Origin: Saprospiraceae bacterium
Lineage (GTDB): Bacteria > Bacteroidota > Bacteroidia > Chitinophagales > Saprospiraceae
Direction: 5' to 3'
DNA length: 64,000 nt
NCBI GenBank assembly: GCA_022841345.1
Contig: JALHRR010000024.1
Location: 1-64,000 of the forward strand
The notes beneath the pieces were generated by a model, which was given only the letters and a program-made list of their open reading frames with translations, searched no databases and was not told the origin of the DNA. How positions within the stretch are numbered: position 1 is the stretch's first letter; every line of letters begins with the position of its first letter. Both the position numbers and the translations under genes were made by a program. This document shows positions 55,353-64,000 of this stretch, piece by piece.

Positions 55353-57035
55353 TTACTCTATCACCACAAACTTGATCAGATGCTGCTCAATACTTGATGC
55401 AACTTTGGCAAAATAGATTCCGGGTGAAAGCGAAGGTAAGTCTATAGTTGCACTTTGAGTTTCTGAAAAGTACATGCTCGTTTTACTTCCCATCATGATG
55501 CGACCCTGCATGTCATAGAGATAGAAGGCATTGGCATTAAATTTCTTTTCTGAAAAAATATGAAGGGTAGAACTGTTGTTATCGTAATGTCCTTTAAGAC
55601 TTGAATGAAGAATTTGAGCTTCATCAATGGAGGTCAATCTGCAAGTCGATTCAGGTCTCGTCTCACACCATCTGGCCTGGAACTCCTGCAAAAAGATATT
55701 TGCAATAGTACCATCGTGGATAATGACAGTATTTTCATCATTAGATTCTTCTGCAGCGGTGGTCCAGTTATGAGATCCGGTGATCACTACAGGTGAACCC
55801 GCTGCAGAGATGGCATCAATAATAGCATACTTGTGATGCAGAATTTCTCCCTCATCGTGTTGCCAGATATCCACACCATTAGCCTGTAAAAAGCCAAAGT
55901 CTGATCCTGTATCATTGATATTATTGACCAGACCTCTTACTTTAATTCCTCTCTGATGCATTTGTAAGAGCGCAGTAGCCAATTCATTTCTCGTGATTAA
56001 AAGCAAGGCAACTGAAATATCATTTTGAGCTTTTCTCAATTGCTTATCAATCTGAAAGGATGTCTGATCTGAGGGCGAAAAGTATATTTCCATCCAAACA
56101 TCCCCGACTTTTACCTGATGAGGTGTATTGTCTCTTTTACGCGATCCGAATCTGGAATTACTCAACTCAGGCAATGCACCTGAAGATCCCCACATTTCTT
56201 CGAATTCCATTTGAAAAATCAGCGCCACAGACTGGTCCTGGACCAACACAAGATTGTTGTAATCATCAAAAACTTGTCCTTCAGTAAAATTTGTGGCACC
56301 CGTAATTAATTGGCAACGAACAGGATCCGCAGCATCAAAAATCAAAAACTTATTATGCATCAAAGGATCCCCTTCATTTCCCTCCAGGACTGGAAAAGGA
56401 ACATCCGGATTTCTCAAAGCATTATTATTGGTGTCATCTCCGGTAATGTATCTAACCCTTACCCCTCTGGCATGGGCTGCGCTCAATGCATCAGCAATCG
56501 GTCTGCGGTTGATATTGTACATGGTGACATCAATGGTTGATTGGGCCTCGTTGATCAATTGAATGACAGTTGATTCAATAATCTCTCCCGTATTGCCATG
56601 GGAAGTAGAGCCGGTAGAAATGCTAGAGTCGATCTCTCTGGTAAAATAAACCTTGACTTCTCCACTGGAGAGCGATGAAGTACTGAAGTATCCCTGTAAG
56701 ATCACAAATCCCGGATTGCTGGCAGGACGAATTTCCACAAAATAGAACGAAGCCGGATCGAGACCTTCAATTTCAAAATTGCAGGGTGAGGGGCAATTAT
56801 TGATGAGAATTTCCTCATTCAATGGGGCAGAACTTCCGAACCGAACGATAATATCATTGATGCCGGGATAGGTATGTGTCAATGTAAGGCTTTGTGAATC
56901 TGCATCAGACAAGGTCAGAGCAATTTGAGCATTGCCTTCATTGGTAAATAGCAATAATAAAAGCATCCGAAAGATAAACTTTCGGATGCTATATATAAAA
57001 ATAACCTTGTAGTTCAAATCGTGCTTAAAGTTCAA
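55353..57035 (-). CDS. Secreted phospholipase D-like protein with T9SS tail
   Basis: 560 aa as an open frame from TTG 57035; ATG 56966 would leave a very short signal (MLLLLLFTNEGNAQ), so the start is uncertain. It has a fibronectin-like N-terminal part and two HKD motifs: MHNKFLIFDAAD (His227) with GATNFTEG, and LHHKYAIIDA (His400) with TGSHNWTTAAEE. Both are needed for PLD-type catalysis. The T9SS domain ends the protein. It would cut phosphodiester bonds in DNA or phospholipids outside the cell. It is third in an operon after a TonB receptor and DUF5689 gene. Confidence 0.85.
   Translation of the reverse strand: MNFKHDLNYKVIFIYSIRKFIFRMLLLLLFTNEGNAQIALTLSDADSQSLTLTHTYPGINDIIVRFGSSAPLNEEILINNCPSPCNFEIEGLDPASFYFVEIRPASNPGFVILQGYFSTSSLSSGEVKVYFTREIDSSISTGSTSHGNTGEIIESTVIQLINEAQSTIDVTMYNINRRPIADALSAAHARGVRVRYITGDDTNNNALRNPDVPFPVLEGNEGDPLMHNKFLIFDAADPVRCQLITGATNFTEGQVFDDYNNLVLVQDQSVALIFQMEFEEMWGSSGALPELSNSRFGSRKRDNTPHQVKVGDVWMEIYFSPSDQTSFQIDKQLRKAQNDISVALLLITRNELATALLQMHQRGIKVRGLVNNINDTGSDFGFLQANGVDIWQHDEGEILHHKYAIIDAISAAGSPVVITGSHNWTTAAEESNDENTVIIHDGTIANIFLQEFQARWCETRPESTCRLTSIDEAQILHSSLKGHYDNNSSTLHIFSEKKFNANAFYLYDMQGRIMMGSKTSMYFSETQSATIDLPSLSPGIYFAKVASSIEQHLIKFVVIE
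56962..56990 (-). promoter_or_regulatory. 12-bp perfect hairpin over the possible start of the phospholipase D gene
   Basis: AGCATCCGAAAG pairs with CTTTCGGATGCT around a 5-nt loop; on the minus strand it is followed by TTTATTATTG. ATG 56966 lies within the 3' arm. It could be a terminator/attenuator or could hide the start codon. Confidence 0.6.
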
Positions 57036-57046
57036 TATGCTATATT

Positions 57047-59098
57047 TTATTGGATGTCAGACAAGCCTCTGATACTGAGTTGTCTGGCTTCGGTAGCTCC
57101 TCCCTGTGTCACTATAGCGGTCATGGTGACAGGAGTTGTTGGAAAATTAGTTGATGAGAATGTTGCAGCGGATCTGGTGAAATGTGCCATTGTTCCGCTA
57201 GGATCAGTAAGGACCGTTGATCCATTCCATGTTGATCCGGCTGAATTAGAAACCGTCACATTGCTGACACGTACCAGTGTTGATTCCAGGTTCTCAAAAT
57301 CAGCAAGAATCTGACTGATAGTCTTCACATTTGGAGTTATTGACCCCGTACCTGTCTTGGTAGCATTGGCATTTGGGACATTGTTTAATTGTAACAAGCC
57401 CTGGAAACTTTCCAGTGCCATACCTGATATATTTATTTCTACTTCGTCATTCAATACAAATGTGTTATTCGCCGTGAAACGCACCAATATTCCTGCTCCG
57501 TTCTCATTTTGAATAGTAACGTTTCTGTCAGTTATACTTCCATTTGTTCTGTCTGAGATTACAATCCCTTTAATCTTTCTTGCTGCAGGTACAGTAGTAT
57601 TGGTACCTGAATACATGCCTCTCACTTCTGCAATGGAAATAAGAATCGGGTCTCCACCGCCACCGCCTCCAGTGATATCTGTGAGATTACGAATGGATAT
57701 TTGCTTTGCACTGGAAGTTCCACCTTGCTGTGCAATTCCGGTTATTGTTACCACATTGGTTGGAAATGTATTGTCAGCGAAGGTAGCGTAACTCTGAGTA
57801 AACATATCTATGCTTCCGGTAGCATCAGTAAGAGTGGTTGAAAATGAAAAAGTATTTCCACTAGCTTTCGTGATGGTTACATTTTGGATAGTCAATAGTT
57901 CTGATTCATATTGCTCAAAATTGGCGTTGATTTGTGCAATAGTGACAACCTGAGGAATCACATTCACACCTGTGCTGATACGGGTTGCATTTGCATTCGG
58001 AACGTTGTTCAACTGAAGTGTTCCCTGGAATTCTGAAAGCTCCATTCCTGATACGTCAATTTCCAGTTCATCTCCCAAATTAAAATTATTGGTTGCAGTA
58101 AATCTTACTGTGATTCCCGGGCCACCGATTTCCTGAATCACCATATTTCTGCTCGTGATGTTTTCTGCAGTTCTGTCGGTGATTACAATACCTTTGATCT
58201 TTTTCTTGGTAGGTACAGTAGTTGCTGATCCTGTAAAAAGTGCGCGCAAATCCTGGATACTAATAGGGTCAAGATCTCCTCCTGTTCCTCCACCACAACG
58301 ATTTCCTATAAATGAAAGGTCAGTAACATCTCTGATAAATAATTGTCTGTCTGCTCCGAATACACTATAGACTGCAACGATACTTCCATTTCCTTTTGGA
58401 AGTGGAAAATTTGCAAATGTAGCGAAGCCGCTATTTCTCAAAATAATACGATTGCCATTGCAATCTTCAATATTCCTGTTTCTTGTCAATTGTTCCCCTC
58501 CCACAGACCATGCATAGGTGGAATCCATCTCAGATGCAATGACTTGCACCCCATTAATCTGTACCAATGTACTGATCATGGAGGTATTTAATTCATTGAT
58601 ATTCACCACCCTTGGTGTTAGAACCTGTCCTTTCGGACCTTTAAAAAAGAATTGTCCTCTTAGAGCATCCGGAATTCGGTCTGCTGAATTGGCAGTAATA
58701 CTTACACCAACCTGGATAGTTCCATTATTGCTGGCCAACCAAAGGTTTTTCATTTTGACAAAAACCCTTCTGCCTGAAGGATAATCATCGGACAATGCTA
58801 CTCTGTCCACTCTGAACTCAATCCCTCCGGTCTCATCCTGGATAATCAGCTGTTTGAAGAAATTACCAGTAACATCATCTGAAATGACAATTCCTGAGAT
58901 AATTACATCATCAGTAATCTGTACCGGGCTATTGATATACCGGGCTTTAATTTCTGCGATGGTATGAGTGACTGTTAGGTTAACTGTATCATCCTTCACA
59001 GGGGGCTCGTCAAAATTTCTTTTAACACAAGATGAAATGGCAACACTCAACAAAAGTGCGAATACACTTAACTGGAATATGGATCTGAAAGGCTTCAT
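57047..59098 (-). CDS. DUF5689 lipoprotein with duplicated domain
   Basis: 683 aa. Lipobox AISSC. Then an N-terminal DUF5689 domain (HTIAEIKARYINSPVQITDD, GIVISDDVTGNFFKQLIIQD) up to about residue 270. Two consecutive related domains of about 200 residues follow, both with KIKGIVITDRT or KIKGIVISDRT, LQLNNVPNANAT and QISIRNLTDI/QLSIRGLSDI. A Gly-rich linker (GGGGGG) separates them. It follows the TonB receptor by one base and is translationally linked. Family proteins are surface lipoproteins that accompany receptors. Confidence 0.85.
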   Translation of the reverse strand: MKPFRSIFQLSVFALLLSVAISSCVKRNFDEPPVKDDTVNLTVTHTIAEIKARYINSPVQITDDVIISGIVISDDVTGNFFKQLIIQDETGGIEFRVDRVALSDDYPSGRRVFVKMKNLWLASNNGTIQVGVSITANSADRIPDALRGQFFFKGPKGQVLTPRVVNINELNTSMISTLVQINGVQVIASEMDSTYAWSVGGEQLTRNRNIEDCNGNRIILRNSGFATFANFPLPKGNGSIVAVYSVFGADRQLFIRDVTDLSFIGNRCGGGTGGDLDPISIQDLRALFTGSATTVPTKKKIKGIVITDRTAENITSRNMVIQEIGGPGITVRFTATNNFNLGDELEIDVSGMELSEFQGTLQLNNVPNANATRISTGVNVIPQVVTIAQINANFEQYESELLTIQNVTITKASGNTFSFSTTLTDATGSIDMFTQSYATFADNTFPTNVVTITGIAQQGGTSSAKQISIRNLTDITGGGGGGDPILISIAEVRGMYSGTNTTVPAARKIKGIVISDRTNGSITDRNVTIQNENGAGILVRFTANNTFVLNDEVEINISGMALESFQGLLQLNNVPNANATKTGTGSITPNVKTISQILADFENLESTLVRVSNVTVSNSAGSTWNGSTVLTDPSGTMAHFTRSAATFSSTNFPTTPVTMTAIVTQGGATEARQLSIRGLSDIQ

Positions 59099-59099
59099 A

Positions 59100-61892
59100 T
59101 TAATATCTATAGGTAATGTTTACAAAATAGTTCAAGCCCTGTGCATAGAAATACTTGGGCGGAAATCTGTCCGGATTTTGATCTTCAAAATTAAATCGAA
59201 GTTGTTCGTAGCCACCGGTGGCAAATGTCTGATTATTCAATAAGTTCCCTATCCCTACATTCAGTAGGAGGGTATTTTGTTTGATTCTCCAGGATTTTCC
59301 ACCAAAAAGGTCCACCGTAAAAGCAGCCGGAAGTTTTTCCTGATAAAGAATTTTCTCCCATTCAGCAGAACCCGGAGTGACGTCCAGAATGCCTTGCTCA
59401 GTTCTCCTGACAGGATTAAAATCAAGATAAATTTTGTCAAAGTAATTCACATTTACATTCAGGAACCAGAATCTTGGGGATCTATAGTTCAATCCTATAC
59501 TTCCTGCCTGCTGCGGTGTACGGCTCACATAGAAGTTCTTTGCATAAATCAATAGTCCGTCAGCAATAGGCGCACTATTATTGTCCAAGGTGATATAAGC
59601 TGTCGGTCTGTTGGAAATGATGAAATCACCCAAGGAAGCTACTCCTGTCACTGAAAGTGTCGCGCTCAGTTTATAATCAAGTGCAAGTTCTACTCCGGTA
59701 TGTGTGCGTTCTACACCATTCAAAGCAAAATTCACTAATCCGCCCCCATCATTCTGACCATCCAAATCAAAATCCACACCATCATCCTGGAAGTAACTCA
59801 CAATGTTGGATTGATTGCTGAATCTGGAATAATAAACAGTTGCTTTTGCTTTGAGATAAGGCGATCTGAATAAATACCCGATTTCTCCATTTAGTATTCC
59901 TTCTTCCTGTGTATAAGGATTGACCTGATCTCTGGTTCGCGGAGATAAAAATACATTTCTGTATAATGGTGGTCTTGTTCCAGCAAATGCATGGGCATAC
60001 ACATATTGACGGCCGTCTATTTTATAGGTAATTCCACCCTTCACACCATAAGTCGTGAAATTAATTTTCTCTGAATCTCCGAATGAATTATCGGGAAAGC
60101 GACCATTCACCACATTTCCTGTTCTCCAGTAAATATCATGATTAAGATTGGCAGCTGCGAAGAGATCCCATCTTCTAAGCTTCAAAGTTCCCTGCAACCA
60201 GGCTCCACCCTGACGGATATTGGTATTGTAATCATATCCAAAAACATCCCCTTCTTTCAGCAATTGTCTTGGATTATTAAAATCATTCTCCCATTTGGAA
60301 GGATCATTCGGGAAATCTCTTCTTGCAAATCTGTCTTCATTCAGATAAAAGTCTGCACCCAACAAGTCCTGAATACTATTGAAGTTATGTCCGGTAAAAT
60401 GCTTGAAATTGACTCCTGCATTCAATGAAAATCTGTCGGTTATGAAGTTTTCATAGAAGCTCGTAAATGAAAGTGTTGAATTATCGATTCTTCTTTCTTC
60501 CAAAAAATATTTTGCCAGCTTACCCTGAACATTATTTCCGGGGATTCCTCCTGCATTTTCTACTGTGACAATATTATTTCTATTGACATCATAAAAATAA
60601 TCCCAGTTAAGTTGTCTCAGATTTTCATCATTTCTTAATGCATCTGCCAATTGGTCTCTTGTTTCAGGATTAGTTTGGAAAGAAGGGAGTTTCTGATAGT
60701 AATCCGGTCTTGGGTCATTAGTATTGTCCCATGATAGCGCGCCAAATCCATTCCTGCCGGTTTGATATGATACCGCCGTTACCAGATTGGATCTACGGTT
60801 AATTTGAAAATCATGCCTCAAGATAGCCATTGGAAGGTGAGCGCTGCTTACCCTTGAATTTCTTTTTTCACCATCCTGGTATCCCCAGTTTGGATTGTAA
60901 TAATTAGTACCGGCAAGATCATACATCTCCTGTACTACCGGACTGGTTCCTCCTCTGACAGTTGGCGCACCGAATGCCACCAAACTCAGGCTGTGACGAT
61001 CATTAATTTTCTTTTCTGCACCCAGAAAATACGACCATCCATCAAAGAAAGTTCCTGGATTGTAGGCCTCCTGTGCCCATCTTCTGGAACCGGAGAATGA
61101 AAATGCCCATCCATTTTTCATCATACCCGTATTGGTGGTATACATTATACGATGCTGATAACTTCTATTGGATAACGCATAGGATACACGACTTTCCTTC
61201 CATTGTCGACTGGGTCTTAGATCTATATTGGATACACCTCCTATATCTCCAAAGTCATAACTTACAGGAGCAACACCTATATTGATATCTCTTGCACGAA
61301 GAACATCATTTAATCCTCCCAATTGCCAAAAGTAGGGTACCCCGGTTTCCATATCGTTAAATGCAATTCCATTGAGATTGAGTGTGGTATATTCCGGATT
61401 GTAACCTCTGATTCTGAATCTTGCAGGACCGAATGTAAAACTCGCTGTTGCCACAAACACATCCCTGGATGCTGTCAGCATAGATGATATATCAGCATCA
61501 CCCCCTCCTTCAATGTCAGAGTCAGTGGATTCCAGCGATATGGTAGGTAACAGGGAGAGGTCATCCAAATCTGAGGCTGCCTTTCTGGTTAATTTTATTT
61601 CTCCAATTTCAACAACCTGATCAGCCGGAATAGTGACATCAATATACAGATCCTGAAATCCTTCTGCGGTAATAAAAAGTTTTTTATCTCCTGGTGTGGC
61701 ACTATTGATCACAAAAAATCCGGTGATATTACTCGGAGTTCTGGCCGCTTCATCCTGAATGGATACAATGGCCCCTTCAATACCGAGCCCATTTCCCGCA
61801 TTAACAATTATTCCTTTTACGCCTGAAGTTTGTCCGTAACTGATAAAATTCAAAGTGAAAATACAAAAGGCAAGAGTACAAATTCTTATCAT
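59100..61892 (-). CDS. TonB-dependent receptor with carboxypeptidase-regulatory domain
   Basis: 930 aa from ATG 61892 (MIRICTLAFC); the frame extends to TTG 61916 but the signal peptide (ending ISYGQ) begins here. Carboxypeptidase-like domain (GVKGIIVNAGNGLGIEGAIV), plug (DISSMLTASRDVFVATASF, then RFRIRGYNPEYTTLNLNGI), 22-strand barrel to the terminal NITYRY. No SusD partner is present; DUF5689 takes that place. A -7 box TACCTTTG is at 61929-61922. The nearby secreted nuclease and phospholipase D suggest uptake of nucleotides, phosphate esters or similar compounds (inference). Confidence 0.88.
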   Translation of the reverse strand: MIRICTLAFCIFTLNFISYGQTSGVKGIIVNAGNGLGIEGAIVSIQDEAARTPSNITGFFVINSATPGDKKLFITAEGFQDLYIDVTIPADQVVEIGEIKLTRKAASDLDDLSLLPTISLESTDSDIEGGGDADISSMLTASRDVFVATASFTFGPARFRIRGYNPEYTTLNLNGIAFNDMETGVPYFWQLGGLNDVLRARDINIGVAPVSYDFGDIGGVSNIDLRPSRQWKESRVSYALSNRSYQHRIMYTTNTGMMKNGWAFSFSGSRRWAQEAYNPGTFFDGWSYFLGAEKKINDRHSLSLVAFGAPTVRGGTSPVVQEMYDLAGTNYYNPNWGYQDGEKRNSRVSSAHLPMAILRHDFQINRRSNLVTAVSYQTGRNGFGALSWDNTNDPRPDYYQKLPSFQTNPETRDQLADALRNDENLRQLNWDYFYDVNRNNIVTVENAGGIPGNNVQGKLAKYFLEERRIDNSTLSFTSFYENFITDRFSLNAGVNFKHFTGHNFNSIQDLLGADFYLNEDRFARRDFPNDPSKWENDFNNPRQLLKEGDVFGYDYNTNIRQGGAWLQGTLKLRRWDLFAAANLNHDIYWRTGNVVNGRFPDNSFGDSEKINFTTYGVKGGITYKIDGRQYVYAHAFAGTRPPLYRNVFLSPRTRDQVNPYTQEEGILNGEIGYLFRSPYLKAKATVYYSRFSNQSNIVSYFQDDGVDFDLDGQNDGGGLVNFALNGVERTHTGVELALDYKLSATLSVTGVASLGDFIISNRPTAYITLDNNSAPIADGLLIYAKNFYVSRTPQQAGSIGLNYRSPRFWFLNVNVNYFDKIYLDFNPVRRTEQGILDVTPGSAEWEKILYQEKLPAAFTVDLFGGKSWRIKQNTLLLNVGIGNLLNNQTFATGGYEQLRFNFEDQNPDRFPPKYFYAQGLNYFVNITYRY

Positions 61893-61921
61893 AAATGAGT
61901 TAGGTAGGTATAGCAATGCCG

Positions 61922-61929
61922 CAAAGGTA
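61922..61929 (-). promoter_or_regulatory. -7 box TACCTTTG of the TonB receptor operon
   Basis: Minus-strand TAnnTTTG match 29 bases upstream of ATG 61892, supporting that start and a leader of about 22 nt. Confidence 0.55.
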
Positions 61930-62086
61930 GAAACAAGAAATCATATATTCCTATAAACTATATCAACTCATTTGTAGAGCTTACAATAAATTAATATGAT
62001 ACTGGTAGGTTCCGTATGCATTTAATGTTTTGAATCGTCTATTTTTGAGCCGATTTTATAATTTGTCCTTTATATTAATTCATCTT

Positions 62087-63133
62087 ATGATTGTATTTCG
62101 CCTGTTTTCTATTCTTACTTTCTGCTTCTTAGTGCTAAGTTTTGAAGGGATTGCCCAAAAAAAGCAATTCAAAGTGGTTTGTGTCGGATTTTACAATCTG
62201 GAAAATTTATTTGATACCATTGATCATGTTGATGTTAATGATGTCGAATTTACACCCAATGGGTCAAAAGCATGGACATACGATAAATATAGTGATAAGC
62301 TGTTTAGATTGGCAGAAGTTATTTCACAGATAGGTACGGATATCTCCCCTGACGGACCTGCGATTTTGGGCGTTTCTGAAATTGAAAACAGAGGTGTGCT
62401 GGAAGACCTGGCAAAACAACCTGCTATTGCTTCGCGCCGGTATCAAATCGTGCACTATGATTCTCCTGACTTTCGGGGGATTGATGTGGCATTGCTGTAC
62501 AATCCTAAATACTACCGGCTGCTTGAAAGCCGCAGCATACCAGTTAATTTGCCTAATATAGATGGCCTGCCCCTGATAACAAGAGATGTGTTATATACTA
62601 AAGGAATTTTAGATGGTGATACAGTTCATATTATGGTCAATCACTGGCCTTCCAGAAGGGGAGGAGAGGCCTCAACCAGAGCCCTGAGAAGTGGTTGTGC
62701 CCGATTGAACAGAGAGATAGCTGATTCTCTTCGAACTTTAAATCCTTTTGCCAAAATCATAATAATGGGCGACCTTAATGATGATCCGGATAATGAGAGC
62801 GTGGCAGTTGTTCTGGAAGGTAAAGCCAAAATGGAGCTAGTTGAACCGCATCAGTTTTTCAATCCATTTTACACACCCTTCAAAAAAGGATTGGGTTCAA
62901 ATGCTTATCAGGATGCATGGAGTTTGTTTGATCAGGTACTGGTCTCACACGGATTTATTGCTAAAGATGCTATGGGATATAAATTTTATAAATCCGGCAC
63001 ATTCAACAAACCATTCATGCAGACAAAGTCCGGAAGATATAAAGGTTACCCTTTCAGAACTTTTGACGGAGATACTTATATGTCAGGATACAGTGATCAC
63101 TTCCCATCTTATATTGTCCTGATAAAAGGCTAG
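62087..63133 (+). CDS. Secreted endonuclease/exonuclease/phosphatase family protein
   Basis: 348 aa from ATG 62087 (MIVFRLFSIL); TTG 62030 starts a longer frame without improving the signal. The signal peptide ends at EGIAQ. EEP-fold motifs: CVGFYNLENLFDTID, GVSEIENRGVLEDL, NHWPSRRGGEAS, IIMGDLNDDPDN and SGYSDHFPSYI carry the metal-binding Glu, catalytic His and Asp residues. Likely a Mg-dependent nuclease or phosphatase acting outside the cytoplasm. Transcribed away from the TonB receptor operon. Confidence 0.88.
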   Translation: MIVFRLFSILTFCFLVLSFEGIAQKKQFKVVCVGFYNLENLFDTIDHVDVNDVEFTPNGSKAWTYDKYSDKLFRLAEVISQIGTDISPDGPAILGVSEIENRGVLEDLAKQPAIASRRYQIVHYDSPDFRGIDVALLYNPKYYRLLESRSIPVNLPNIDGLPLITRDVLYTKGILDGDTVHIMVNHWPSRRGGEASTRALRSGCARLNREIADSLRTLNPFAKIIIMGDLNDDPDNESVAVVLEGKAKMELVEPHQFFNPFYTPFKKGLGSNAYQDAWSLFDQVLVSHGFIAKDAMGYKFYKSGTFNKPFMQTKSGRYKGYPFRTFDGDTYMSGYSDHFPSYIVLIKG

Positions 63134-63505
63134 GAAGCTGAAAAAGCAGTGAGTTTTTTGGAAAATAATTTCTTCGCAAATCTGTAGTACGGGAAATGTG
63201 AATTTTGTAAATCAATCTGTCGAAGGACATGGGAGGTATTCATATATTTACAAATTAATATATGTATATTAATGTTAATTAAATAGTTAATTTATTTATG
63301 GCAGTCAATTTTTTCCCATTGCTGCTAATAAATTGTGCGCTTTCAAATCAATTTTTTTGAATCCAATCTCAGAATGAGTCTCCATCTTGGATTGTTTGAA
63401 AAATAGTTGGACAATAATAAGATGCCTATTGACATTATATTGAATGTAATAATCCTTACATTTGAACTTTATCTCCCAATTATTAAATTCTTAAACACAA
63501 AGAAC
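63134..63505. other. AT-rich intergenic region
   Basis: 372 bases without genes or repeats; only a -7 box TACATTTG at 63457-63464 in front of the next gene. Confidence 0.6.
63457..63464 (+). promoter_or_regulatory. -7 box TACATTTG
   Basis: Exact TAnnTTTG match, 42 bases upstream of ATG 63506. Confidence 0.55.
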
Positions 63506-63877
63506 ATGAAAAATTTGATCTGGGTTATGCTTTTAGCTATGGTAGGCTTTATGGCTTGCGGCGAAGAAACACCTGCTGAAGAGACTCAAGAAGCAATGGA
63601 AGAGCAGACACCTGCTGTTTCTGCTTCAACTACTGAGACTGCTACTATGATTTCTACTGATTTGGCGGCTATTGAATCACAACTTGATGCAAAAGCAGAT
63701 GTTTTGGGCAAAGCTTCAGATGATGCTTCTAAAGCTGCTGCTGACCAAATTAAGACTTTGAAAGATGAGATTCAGCAACTGAAAGATTCTGTAAACAATG
63801 CTACAGATGAGACTATTGCTGATATCAAAGCAAGATACGAAGCTGTTAAAGCATCTGCTGCAACACTTACTATGTAA
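63506..63877 (+). CDS. Small alanine/glutamate-rich lipoprotein
   Basis: 123 aa from ATG 63506; the frame extends upstream to 63407 without signal features. A signal peptide with lipobox (GFMAC) is followed by a Glu/Thr-rich linker and a long helix of heptad-like Ala/Leu/Lys (LAAIESQLDAKADVLGKASD to IKARYEAVKASAATLTM). Probably a coiled-coil lipoprotein at the outer membrane. Function unknown. Confidence 0.65.
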   Translation: MKNLIWVMLLAMVGFMACGEETPAEETQEAMEEQTPAVSASTTETATMISTDLAAIESQLDAKADVLGKASDDASKAAADQIKTLKDEIQQLKDSVNNATDETIADIKARYEAVKASAATLTM

Positions 63878-63916
63878 GATTAACATTCCACCTGGTGGAT
63901 AATTGTTAGAATTTAA

Positions 63917-63953
63917 AAAGCCGGGGCTATTTCGATATGCTCCGGCTTTCTTA
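63917..63953 (+). terminator. Rho-independent terminator after the lipoprotein gene
   Basis: AAAGCCGGGGC (63917-63927) pairs with GCTCCGGCTTT (63939-63949) with one G-U pair, then CTTATTT. Confidence 0.75.
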
Positions 63954-64000
63954 TTTAAGTTACTTTCTCTTGATTGCGAAACCCCTTCAACTCACTCCTG

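Overview
The window reads as a chromosomal segment of a member of the Bacteroidota, most likely a Saprospiraceae-like organism (inference). The grounds are: about ten predicted secreted proteins ending in a type IX secretion (T9SS) C-terminal sorting domain (PNP motif, then a beta-rich tail ending in a KxIKx-type sequence); TAnnTTTG -7 promoter boxes; a type III glutamine synthetase; SusC/TonB receptors with an N-terminal carboxypeptidase-regulatory domain; an SprB-type repeat; and DUF1800/DUF1501, DUF5689 and WbqC family genes. No rRNA, tRNA or CRISPR array was seen. Layout: 0-3.7 kb is an accessory patch with an orphan RHS toxin tip plus immunity gene, a decayed minus-strand relict, a 47-aa membrane peptide, WbqC and a YoeB-type toxin-antitoxin pair. 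3.8-11.2 kb holds an M1 peptidase lipoprotein, a metal-type TonB receptor locus, an OmpH-like protein and methylglyoxal synthase. 11.2-18.5 kb is a minus-strand series of secreted proteins (eight-module Kazal-like protein, two propeller-like proteins, a beta-helix protein). 18.7-24.9 kb has an M1 peptidase, a four-helix-bundle (S23/IVP) gene between hairpin arrays, and glutamine synthetase III. 25.1-29.9 kb is a second propeller plus beta-helix cluster, the beta-helix gene being interrupted by an amber codon. 30-45 kb has a GMC oxidoreductase, S9 peptidase, hybrid histidine kinase, giant SprB-type T9SS protein, the DUF1800/DUF1501 pair, a hexapeptide acyltransferase and an FAD oxidoreductase. 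45-47.6 kb is rpsO-pnp. 47.9-55.3 kb holds lipoproteins, a DUF4143 ATPase behind two palindromes, an OmpA protein and a large BNR/DUF11-like T9SS protein. 55.3-63.1 kb is a TonB receptor / DUF5689 / secreted phospholipase D-like operon divergent from a secreted EEP nuclease, plausibly for uptake of phosphorus or nucleotides from outside the cell. Three observations stand out. (1) The intergenic stretches at 5.7-6.2, 9.7-9.8, 20.75-21.2 and 21.65-22.4 kb are modular arrays of short perfect hairpins separated by a constant GTGACATC-like word (GTGACGCC or GTGATGT in diverged copies). The arrays are arranged as two opposed halves bounded by an inverted GTCGTA...CGGGTGAC motif. Stem sequences differ between copies while the layout is kept. 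(2) The beta-helix gene at 15761-18492 has a (CTTT)7 tract encoding the core of its signal peptide. Seven units put the ATG out of frame; five or eight would restore it, so it looks like a phase-variable gene read in the OFF state. (3) The second beta-helix gene is cut by one in-frame TAG at a position where the paralogue in this window has Tyr. Coordinates and motifs were read by eye; family names are recognition from sequence, not database results.
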